Source of the DNA: Stenotrophomonas sp. VV52 | GTDB lineage: Bacteria > Pseudomonadota > Gammaproteobacteria > Xanthomonadales > Xanthomonadaceae | NCBI RefSeq assembly: GCF_002893095.1 | Contig: NZ_PKQQ01000012.1 | Span: 53,245 to 117,244 of the forward strand | Reading direction: 5' to 3' | DNA length: 64,000 nucleotides | Notes under the pieces: generated by a model | What the model was told of the DNA's origin: nothing | The model's input: only the letters and a program-made list of their open reading frames with translations | Database searches by the model: none | Program-made: the position numbers and the translations under genes | Shown here: piece after piece, positions 57,301-64,000 of the stretch | How the letters are laid out: every line of letters begins with the position of its first letter | Numbering within the stretch: position 1 is the first letter of the stretch

Positions 57301-58788
57301 CATCGGGGTGTCGTCGCCCATCGAGCCGGTGGCTTCCTGCTCGGTCTCGGCCAGCGGTCGCAGGATCTGCTCCACTTCCTCGGTGCTGAGCTGGAACAGC
57401 TTGTGGTAACTGCGCAGGGTGCGTTCGTCGAACGGCTCTTCGACCAGCGAGGGGTCGATCAGCTCGGTCTGCAGGTAGGTCACGCCCTGCTGCAACCACT
57501 GCTTGTACGGCGCGCGGCCACGGTTGATGCGGTCGATGGCGTCCGAGTCGAGCAGGTCGCCACGCTTGAGGTCGATGGCCATCATCTCGCCCGGGCCGAG
57601 CTTGCCCTTGCGCACCACGCGTTCGGCCGGCACTTCCCACACGCCCGCTTCGGAGGCGACCAGGAAGTGGCGATCGGAGGTGAGCATCCAGCGCGCCGGG
57701 CGCAGCCCGTTGCGGTCCAGGGTGCAGGCGGCATAGCGGCCGTCGCAGGCGACGATGCCGGCCGGGCCGTCCCACGGCTCGCTGTTGAGCCCGTAGAACT
57801 CGTAGAACGCGGCCAGGTCGGCGTCCTTGAACTCCAGCGACTGCGTTGCCGGCGGCACCAGGATGCGCAGCGCCTGGATCAGGTCCATGCCGGCGCTGAC
57901 CATCAGCTCCAGCATGTTGTCCAGGCTCTGCGAGTCCGAGCCGTGCATGGAGATTACCGGGTCGAACTGCGCGATGTCGAAGCGCGGGGACTTCCACACC
58001 TTGCTGCGCGCCTGCGCCCAGCGGCGGTTGCCTTCGATGGTGTTGATCTCGCCGTTGTGGGCGAGCATGCGGAACGGGTGCGCCAGCGGCCAGCGCGGCA
58101 GGGTGTTGGTGGAAAAGCGCTGGTGGAACACGATCGCGCTGGAGGCCAGGTCGCTGCGCTGCAGGTCCGGGTAGAACCGGCTCAGCTTGTCCGGCAGCAC
58201 CATGCCCTTGTAGCTGATCGAGCTCGGGCTGAGCGTGGTGACGTAGTAATCGGCGTGCTCGCGCAGCTGCTGTTCGCTTCGGCGGCGGGCCAGGAACAGG
58301 GCGAGGGTGAAGGCGGCTTCGTCCTGGCCCGGGCCGGCGTCGACGAACAGCTGTTCGATCTGCGGCAGGGTGTCGCGCGCCAGTTGCCCGCAGACGCTGG
58401 GGTCAGTGGGCACCACGCGCCAGCCGAGCGGCTGGCAGCCGGCGTCGCGCAGCTGCTGTTCGAGGGTGTCGCGGCAGACCTGGGCGGCGCTGGCATCGTG
58501 CGGCAGGAACACCACGCCGGCGGCATGGTGCGCGCCGAGGGTGATGCCCGCTTCGGTCGCGAGCGCTTTCAGGAAGGCATCCGGACGACGCAGCAGCAGG
58601 CCACAGCCGTCACCGGTGATGCCGTCGGCGGCAACGCCGCCGCGATGGGTCATGCGCGAGAGCGCGGCGATCGCGGTGTCGACCAGCAGCCGTGACGGCT
58701 GGTCGTCCAGTTGCGCGACCATGCCGAAACCACAGGCGTCGCGTTCGTCTTGCGGGTCGTAAAGCCCTTGGCGGTTGCGGGGGGCCAT
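54334..58788 (-). CDS. gltB: Glutamate synthase large subunit
   Basis: The 1484-residue protein begins with an 18-residue propeptide and Cys19 in DERDACGFGMVA, the N-terminal nucleophile of the type II glutamine amidotransferase domain. The FMN-binding synthase domain and the 3Fe-4S site with three Cys (GCKYLRICHLNNCATG) follow, then the C-terminal beta-helix (YVGKGMAGGRLVV, NTCLYGATGG). With GltD it makes two glutamates from glutamine and 2-oxoglutarate. Start 58788 gives the expected propeptide. Confidence 0.98.
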
Positions 58789-58941
58789 CTCTGCCTCAAA
58801 GTCGGGTGAGCGGCGACACTCGTCCCCGCTCACTCCGTTGAGCGCATGGGGAGGCACCGGATGCTTCGACTAGATCACAGTTGTTGCAACGCCGCAATAC
58901 ACGGTTGCGGGTGCAACCAAACCCGTTGAAAACCCGCCAAT

Positions 58942-59355
58942 TCAGCCGCAGCGCACGCCGCTGACCACGCCCTTTTCGTCGACTTCGATGTTCAGGCGTT
59001 CGCCGACGAATTCCATGGTGGTCATGTCGGTTGGCTTGAGCACGCGCAGCTCCTTGGCGCCGGCATCCTGCTGCGCCTGTCCACCGAGTTCGTCGGTGTA
59101 GGCCTGGCCGACCAGGCTCTGCACCTGTTCGGCGTCGCAGTTGCCGACCGGCGGTGCTTCGGTGGCCTTGCCGGCGGTGGCATCAGCGGGAGCCGCCGCT
59201 TCTTCGGCGGCCTTCTGTGCGTGCGCGCCGGCGGCGTCCTGTTCGTCCATGGGCGGCGCCTTGCAGGCACCCAGCAGCAGCACGGTGGGGAGCAGGACGG
59301 CACCCAGCAGCCTGGGACCGATGGAGGACAGCGCGCGGGACGACAAGGACGACAT
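58942..59355 (-). CDS. I78-family peptidase-inhibitor-like lipoprotein
   Basis: The 137-residue protein has a lipoprotein signal (LLPTVLLLGAC) and an Ala/Glu-rich linker. The C-terminal ~65 residues match the potato-inhibitor-like I78 family: CDAEQVQSLVGQAYTDELG, AKELRVLKPTDM, ERLNIEVDEKGVV and a final VRCG forming a disulphide with the first Cys. Such proteins inhibit serine proteases. A trypsin-like protease gene is 14 kb away, but no direct link is shown. A second member lies at 60594. Confidence 0.85.
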   Translation of the reverse strand: MSSLSSRALSSIGPRLLGAVLLPTVLLLGACKAPPMDEQDAAGAHAQKAAEEAAAPADATAGKATEAPPVGNCDAEQVQSLVGQAYTDELGGQAQQDAGAKELRVLKPTDMTTMEFVGERLNIEVDEKGVVSGVRCG

Positions 59356-59490
59356 CGAGACTCCTGAAGGGATAACCAGTAAGGCGGTGAGCATATCGTC
59401 AAGAAGGGTGTGAGGTGTTTGTGTTGCGTTATTGACGCGGCGCCGCACCAGTGCCGACCACACTGCAGGCCCATCCCTGCCATTGCCACC

Positions 59491-60552
59491 ATGCCCGCAC
59501 GCCTTGCCACCCCCGAAGCCGCCGCCGCCCGCGACGCCGGCTTGCGTTACGTCAGCGACGAGCAGCCCGGCATCGCCCGGCGCAAGGCGGGCAAGGGCTT
59601 CAGTTACCGCGATGCGGATGGGCATGCGGTACGCGATGCCGCCACCCTGGCGCGGATCCGGGCGCTGGCGATTCCGCCGGCCTACACCGAGGTGTGGATC
59701 TGCGCCTCGGCCAACGGCCACCTGCAGGCGACTGGCCGCGACGCGCGCCGCCGCAAGCAGTACCGCTACCACCCGGACTGGGCGCGGGTGCGCGGCGACG
59801 GCAAGTTCGACCGTGTGATCGCTTTCGGCCAGGCGCTGCCGACCCTGCGTCGGCGCCTGCGGCGCGACCTCAAGCTGCCGGGCTATCCGCAGGACAAGGT
59901 GCTGGCGATCGTGGTCGCGCTGCTGGCCGAAACCCTGGTGCGGGTCGGCAACCCCGAGTATGCGCGCGACAACCGCTCCTACGGGCTGACCACGCTGCGC
60001 AACCGCCACCTGGAGATGGTCAAGGGTGGTCGCGCGCGCATGCGCTTCCGCGGCAAGTCCGGCCAGCAGCAGGAGGTGGAGATCGACGACACGCAGCTGG
60101 CGAAGCTGATCAAGGGCTGCCAGCAGCTGCCGGGGCAGGCGCTGTTCCAGTACCGCGACGACGACGGCACCGTGCAGCCGGTGGACTCCGGCCAGGTCAA
60201 CGCCTACCTGCGCGATGCGATGGGCGCGGATTTCAGCGCCAAGGACTTCCGCACCTGGGGCGGCACCATGGCCGCACTGCGCCAGTTCGCCGCGACCGCG
60301 CTACCCGAAGCGCCCAGCGAACGCGCGCTGGCCGCGCTGCAGAAGCAGGTGGTGTGCGAAGTGGCGGCCCGCCTGGGCAACACCCCGGCGGTGTGCCGCA
60401 AGGCCTACATCGACCCCAGCGTGTTCGACGGCTGGCGCGACGGCGCCCTGGTGAAGCTGGCCGGCCTGCGGGGCGAGCGCCAATGGGAACAGGCCACCCT
60501 GCGCTTCCTCCGCACCGCCCGAAAAGCAGTAAAAAAGCCAAAACCTGCGTAG
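59491..60552 (+). CDS. Type IB DNA topoisomerase
   Basis: The 353-residue protein matches bacterial topoisomerase IB of the poxvirus type: AIPPAYTEVWICASANGHLQ, YHPDWARVR, TLRNRHLEM and the active-site region AVCRKAYIDPSVF with the tyrosine nucleophile. It relaxes positive and negative supercoils. The start at 59491 gives MPARLATPEAAAARDAGL. It is flanked by two I78-type genes on the other strand. The TAG stop lies in a GTAG palindrome. Confidence 0.93.
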   Translation: MPARLATPEAAAARDAGLRYVSDEQPGIARRKAGKGFSYRDADGHAVRDAATLARIRALAIPPAYTEVWICASANGHLQATGRDARRRKQYRYHPDWARVRGDGKFDRVIAFGQALPTLRRRLRRDLKLPGYPQDKVLAIVVALLAETLVRVGNPEYARDNRSYGLTTLRNRHLEMVKGGRARMRFRGKSGQQQEVEIDDTQLAKLIKGCQQLPGQALFQYRDDDGTVQPVDSGQVNAYLRDAMGADFSAKDFRTWGGTMAALRQFAATALPEAPSERALAALQKQVVCEVAARLGNTPAVCRKAYIDPSVFDGWRDGALVKLAGLRGERQWEQATLRFLRTARKAVKKPKPA

Positions 60553-60572
60553 AGACACGCCATGCGTGTCCG
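60549..60572 (+). repeat. GTAG palindrome after topoisomerase IB
   Basis: GTAG, AGACACGC and its complement around CATG. GTAG supplies the topoisomerase stop. Confidence 0.88.
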
Positions 60573-60593
60573 CGCGGTAATCGGCAATGCCGA

Positions 60594-60938
60594 TCAGCCG
60601 CAGAAGATCGCCGTGATGTTGTTGGTCCGCCCGGTCTCAATGGTCAGCCGCTCACCGCCACTCTCCGCACCGGCCGGCGTCGTATTGGCAGCGCCACTGG
60701 CGGTCGCCCCACTTTCCATGCGCTGACCGCGCACCACCACCACCTCCAGGCTGTCGCTGTCCACGCGGGCGCGCTCCACGGTGGCGGCCGAGGCGGCCAA
60801 CCCCACCGCGCCGCGCACCTTGTCGATATGACACTGGCCGGAGATGACGCCGTCGATCGGCTGGACCTGCGCCATCGGCGTGCTGCTGCAGGCGGTCAGG
60901 GCGGTGAGTGCGGCAACGGCAAACAGGGGACGCAACAT
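60594..60938 (-). CDS. Second I78-like peptidase-inhibitor lipoprotein
   Basis: The 114-residue protein has a short lipoprotein signal with lipobox ALTAC. The mature part has CHIDKVRGAVGLAASAATVE, DSLEVVVVRGQRM and a final ERLTIETGR...IFCG, the I78 pattern with an inserted Gly/Ala-rich loop between the two halves. It is more divergent than the neighbour at 58942. Protease inhibition is inferred. It diverges from the SDR gene. Confidence 0.7.
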   Translation of the reverse strand: MLRPLFAVAALTALTACSSTPMAQVQPIDGVISGQCHIDKVRGAVGLAASAATVERARVDSDSLEVVVVRGQRMESGATASGAANTTPAGAESGGERLTIETGRTNNITAIFCG

Positions 60939-61088
60939 GGGAGGGCTCCAGCGGGATTCTGGCCTCCACGATGCCGCCGCAGGCGTATGCGGCGGATGAA
61001 GCCGGTCACGGCATGGCGACATGCCATTCACCAGATGCGAAAGCCGCCGTGGCCACACTGCAGTGGCACTGATTCGAAGGAGTTGACC

Positions 61089-62186
61089 ATGGCCACCGCC
61101 AAGAAGACCCGTAAACGCGCTGCCTCCAAGCCGATCGCCACCGACGCCAAACCGGCCCGCGAGCGCACCCCGGTGGTAAAGACCGCCACCCGCAAGGCGG
61201 CCGCCGCCGATCCGCGCGCGGCGCGCGTGGCGGCCCGCCAGCGGCGGCTGCAGGACCAGGAAAAGGCCAAGGATGCGCGCGCTGCCAAGAAGGCGACGAA
61301 AAAGACGGCGAAGAAAGCCACCCAGGCCGGCGCCCGCAAGCAGCCTGAAACCATGCCGGCCCAGAACATCGCCAAGCCCGGCAACGAGCACGCGCTCGAT
61401 CTCGCCCCACGATTCCTCGCGCCTGACTACGTCGGCAGCGGCAAGTTGCAGGGCAGGCGCGCCATCATCACCGGCGGCGACTCCGGCATCGGTCGTGCCG
61501 TGGCCGTACTGTTCGCGCGCGAAGGCGCCGACGTGGCGGTGCTGCACCTGGATGAGAAGGAGGACGCCGAGGTCACCCGCCAGCATGTGGAAGCCGAAGG
61601 TACGCGCTGCCTGGTGATCGCGGGTGACGTGCGCGATCCGAAGTTCTGCAACAAGGCGGTCAAGCAGGTGGCCAAGGCGTTCGGCGGCATCGACATCCTG
61701 GTCAACAACGCTGCCTTCCAGCTGCACTGCGAACGGCTGGAAGACCTGGAAGACGCGCACCTGCAGGAGACGCTGCAGACCAACATCGGTGGCTACATCC
61801 AGATGGCCCGCGCGGTGCTGCCGCACCTGGAGGAGGGCGACTGCATCATCAACACCGGGTCGGAAACCGGCCTGTTCGGCAGCAAGGCGCTGATCGACTA
61901 TTCGTCGACCAAGGGCGCCATCCATGCCTTCACCAAGGCGCTGGCCAGCCAGCTGTTGCCGCGCGGCATCCGGGTCAACGCCGTGGCCCCGGGTCCGGTA
62001 TGGACCCCACTGAACCCGGCCGACAAACAGGCGCCCGACGTGGCTGAGTTCGGCAAGAAGAGCGACATGGGCCGCGCCGCGCAGCCGGAAGAGTTGTCGC
62101 CGGCGTACGTGTTCCTGGCCTCGCCGGTGACGGCGAGTTACATCAGCGGTGTGATTCTTCCCGTCATGGGTGGCCCGCACGGGTAA
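61089..62186 (+). CDS. SDR oxidoreductase with histone-like basic N-terminal tail
   Basis: The 365-residue protein has an 86-residue Lys/Ala/Arg-rich N-terminal tail (MATAKKTRKRAASK, KKATKKTAKKATQAG) like histone H1-type or DNA-binding tails. The SDR domain follows: TGGDSGIGR (128-136), NNAAFQ and the YSSTKGA active site, the YghA/YhdF-type pattern for short-chain dehydrogenases. AAGGAG lies seven bases upstream of the start. The tail may bind nucleic acid or polymer granules. The substrate is unknown. Confidence 0.85.
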   Translation: MATAKKTRKRAASKPIATDAKPARERTPVVKTATRKAAAADPRAARVAARQRRLQDQEKAKDARAAKKATKKTAKKATQAGARKQPETMPAQNIAKPGNEHALDLAPRFLAPDYVGSGKLQGRRAIITGGDSGIGRAVAVLFAREGADVAVLHLDEKEDAEVTRQHVEAEGTRCLVIAGDVRDPKFCNKAVKQVAKAFGGIDILVNNAAFQLHCERLEDLEDAHLQETLQTNIGGYIQMARAVLPHLEEGDCIINTGSETGLFGSKALIDYSSTKGAIHAFTKALASQLLPRGIRVNAVAPGPVWTPLNPADKQAPDVAEFGKKSDMGRAAQPEELSPAYVFLASPVTASYISGVILPVMGGPHG

Positions 62187-62204
62187 ACCTCGTGCCGCAT
62201 TCCG

Positions 62205-62392
62205 GTAGTGCCGGCCGCCGGCCGGCTCCACACGATGCCGGCAATCCGTGGAGCCGGCCGGCGGCCGGCACTACTCGGACGATTCAGGCGATGCGTGTAG
62301 CCGGCCGGCGGCCGGCACTACGGGCGACGTCGGGATGCATGGCCCGGCGCGCAATGCCGGAGGACAAGGTAGCGTCGGCCGTTGGCCGACCC
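62205..62392. repeat. Array of four GTAG palindromes after the SDR gene
   Basis: Heads lie at 62205 (+), 62274 (-), 62297/62321 (two-headed) and 62369 (+), mostly of the CCGGCCGG subtype. It fills the gap before the BlaI-type promoter. Confidence 0.85.
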
Positions 62393-62434
62393 AGGTGGTC
62401 CCATACCGTTCGTCGGCTCCCAGCCTCCGACACT

Positions 62435-62452
62435 TGACGACAACTGTAGTCA
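62435..62452. promoter_or_regulatory. BlaI-type operator 1
   Basis: TGACGACAACTGTAGTCA is a near-perfect 18-bp palindrome around the TACA-NN-TGTA core used by BlaI/MecI repressors, with one mismatch (G for T). Confidence 0.75.
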
Positions 62453-62461
62453 CTGGCACGG

Positions 62462-62479
62462 TGACGACACGTGTAGTCA
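62462..62479. promoter_or_regulatory. BlaI-type operator 2
   Basis: TGACGACACGTGTAGTCA differs from operator 1 only at the central two bases and lies 27 bases after it, 12 bases before the blaI-like start, so it would block transcription start or early elongation. Confidence 0.78.
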
Positions 62480-62491
62480 TCGGAGAGTGTC

Positions 62492-62878
62492 ATGCGCGGC
62501 AAGACCATCGGGGACCAGGAACTGGCCCTGCTGCAGTACGTAGCAGAACAGAACAGCGCCAGCGTGGGCGAGGTGGCGGCCGGCTTCGGCGAGGAGCGCG
62601 GCCTGGCCCGCTCGACCGTGCTGACCATGATGGAACGCCTGCGCGGCAAGGCCTACCTGCAGCGCCAGCAGGTCGAGGGCGTGTACCGCTACTCGGCCAC
62701 CGGCGAACAGGACAGCGTGGTCCAGGGCGCGGTTGCCAGCTTCGTGGAGAAAACCCTGCAGGGTTCGGTCTCCCCCTTCGTGGCCTTCATGTCGCACAAG
62801 GCCGAGGTCAGCGATACCGAGCTGGCCGAACTCGAAGCGCTGGTCGCCCAGCTCCAGTCGCGCAAGCGGGAGGGCTGA
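62492..62878 (+). CDS. BlaI/MecI/CopY-family repressor
   Basis: The 128-residue protein has a winged helix-turn-helix (GDQELALLQYVAEQNSASVGEV, LARSTVLTMMERLRGK) and a C-terminal dimerisation/cleavage region (SFVEKTLQGSVSPFVAFM). Such repressors bind TACA-TGTA operators and are inactivated by a M56 sensor protease. Two identical-type operators lie just upstream, which indicates autoregulation. The sensor gene follows after 3 bases. Confidence 0.9.
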   Translation: MRGKTIGDQELALLQYVAEQNSASVGEVAAGFGEERGLARSTVLTMMERLRGKAYLQRQQVEGVYRYSATGEQDSVVQGAVASFVEKTLQGSVSPFVAFMSHKAEVSDTELAELEALVAQLQSRKREG

Positions 62879-62881
62879 GCC

Positions 62882-64000
62882 ATGGAGACCCAGATGATGG
62901 AACTGCTGACCCGCCTGGCCTGGACCAGCGTGCAGAGCGCGGTGCTGGTGGCGTTGGTGTGGGGCGTGTGCCGCCTGCTGCCGCGCCTGCCGGCCGCCAC
63001 CCGTTGCCGGTTGTGGTGGCTGGTGGCCGTGCAGGCCGTGCTTGGCCTGGTGTGGAGCAGCCCGCTGGAACTGGCGGTGCTGCCGGCGCCCGGTATCGAG
63101 ACGGCAACGCGGGTCGAAGCACCGCTGCTGCCCGTGCAACTTGAGTTGAACGGTGCCGCAGTGGCGACCGACCCTGCGCCCTTCGTCGCCGCGACGTCCC
63201 CCGTGCCCAGCTGGCAAACCGCGCTGTTCGCGCTGTGGGCCGCCGGCGTGCTGGTGATGCTGCTGCACAGCCTGCGCGCTTACCGCCAGAGCCGCGCACT
63301 GGTGGGCAGCGCCGCCCCCTGCACCGACGCGGGCCTGCAGCAGGCGCTGCAGCTGGCTGCCGAAGCGCACGGCCTGGCCCGCGCGCCGCACCTGAAGATC
63401 TCCGCACGGATCACCTCGCCGCAGCTGATCGGTCCGTGGAACCCGGTGCTGCTGCTGCCTGCGCGCGAGCTGCCGGCGATGGCCGCCGACGACCTGGACA
63501 TGGCGCTGACCCACGAACTGGTGCACCTGCAACGCCGCGACCTGTGGTGGGGCCTGCTGCCTTCGCTGGCCCAGCACCTGCTGTTCTTCCACCCGCTGGT
63601 GCACCTGGCCGCGCGCGAATACGCGCTGGCCCGCGAAGAAGCCTGCGACAGCGCCGTGGTTGCAGGCCACGGACACTGCCGCCACGACTACGGCCGCCTG
63701 CTGGTGCAGCTGGGCGTGGCCCCGCGCCCGGCGGTCGGCGTGGCCAGCGCCTCGCCGAACTTCCGCAGCCTCAAGCGTCGCCTGCTCACCCTGCAGCAGA
63801 CCGGTTCGTTGCCGCGCGTGGTGTCGGTGGGCGTGACCGCGCTGTTCGTGCTGGTCGGCGTAGCGCCGCTGCGCCTGGTGGCTGCGGTTCCGCCGCCGCC
63901 GCCGGCACCGCCTGCGTTGGCCGCACCTGCGGTTCCGGCTGCACCGGCGGTCCCCGCTGCACCGCCTGCGCCGCCGGCCGTGGCCGCGCCGAAGCCGGCC
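62882..64000 (+). CDS. M56 family sensor metallopeptidase (BlaR1/MecR1-like), 3' truncated
   Basis: The frame starts 3 bases after the repressor stop with GGGAGG before it and runs off the window. The visible 373 residues have several hydrophobic helices, then the M56 zinc motif LTHELVHLQRRD with His211 and His215 and REYALAREEACD further on. The last ~40 visible residues are Pro/Ala-rich (PPPPPAPPALAAPAV), which resembles the periplasmic linker of TonB-fused members in xanthomonads. It senses a signal and triggers repressor cleavage. No beta-lactamase gene is visible, so the regulated target is unknown. Confidence 0.88.
   Translation, partial: METQMMELLTRLAWTSVQSAVLVALVWGVCRLLPRLPAATRCRLWWLVAVQAVLGLVWSSPLELAVLPAPGIETATRVEAPLLPVQLELNGAAVATDPAPFVAATSPVPSWQTALFALWAAGVLVMLLHSLRAYRQSRALVGSAAPCTDAGLQQALQLAAEAHGLARAPHLKISARITSPQLIGPWNPVLLLPARELPAMAADDLDMALTHELVHLQRRDLWWGLLPSLAQHLLFFHPLVHLAAREYALAREEACDSAVVAGHGHCRHDYGRLLVQLGVAPRPAVGVASASPNFRSLKRRLLTLQQTGSLPRVVSVGVTALFVLVGVAPLRLVAAVPPPPPAPPALAAPAVPAAPAVPAAPPAPPAVAAPKPA

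Overview
The window is about 64 kb of GC-rich chromosome from a plant- or environment-associated gammaproteobacterium of the Xanthomonadaceae, most likely Stenotrophomonas. The genus call rests on about twenty short GTAG-headed palindromes between genes (the SMAG/REP family described in Stenotrophomonas) and on xanthomonad-type versions of PhhA, PlsB, OpgD and YceH. I support 54 protein-coding genes, two of them cut by the window edges. I see no rRNA, tRNA, CRISPR array, insertion sequence or prophage.

Layout. (1) 1-18 kb is a polyuronide utilisation block, probably for pectin or rhamnogalacturonan. It holds a very large LamG/toroid-like protein (5' cut), two esterases, a fumarylacetoacetase-fold hydratase, a three-part TRAP transporter, a GH43 glycosidase, a LacI-family regulator, KduI, KduD and an SGNH acetylesterase fused to a cupin. 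Polymer fragments would be de-esterified and trimmed outside the cytoplasm, the acid taken up by the TRAP system, and 5-keto-4-deoxyuronate converted to 2-keto-3-deoxygluconate by KduI and KduD. An identical 14-bp site lies in two promoters of the block and is a candidate LacI-family operator. A PhzF-like protein, a small unknown protein and cysteine dioxygenase sit inside this stretch but look unrelated. (2) 18-29 kb is mixed accessory content: a class II Fic protein behind two large palindromes, phenylalanine hydroxylase with a divergent Lrp regulator, a patatin lipoprotein, an AT-richer stretch with an orphan PemK/MazF-like gene, a TonB-dependent receptor, a class A acid phosphatase, and a secreted lipase paired with an unknown secreted protein. 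(3) 29-52 kb is mostly core: ABC ATPase, fatty-acid desaturase, EF-hand protein, MutM, an ECF sigma factor with a receptor-like Ser/Thr kinase, OpgD, thymidine kinase, Rep helicase, YceH, e(P4) phosphatase, PyrF, trypsin-like protease, PlsB, TtcA, RdgC, a YgjP-type metalloprotease and a two-domain methylglyoxal synthase. (4) 52-64 kb carries gltBD, two I78-type inhibitor lipoproteins around a topoisomerase IB, an SDR with a histone-like tail, and a BlaI/M56 sensor pair whose second gene runs off the end.

The most notable signals are these. All seven TAG stop codons in the window lie in a GTAG tetranucleotide, six of them at GTAG palindromes. The methylglyoxal synthase is an internal duplication with one apparently dead domain. 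Paired 13-14 bp palindromes lie in front of the fic gene. Twin 18-bp operators precede the blaI-like gene. The desaturase ends in a segment resembling the end of ISL3-type transposases.
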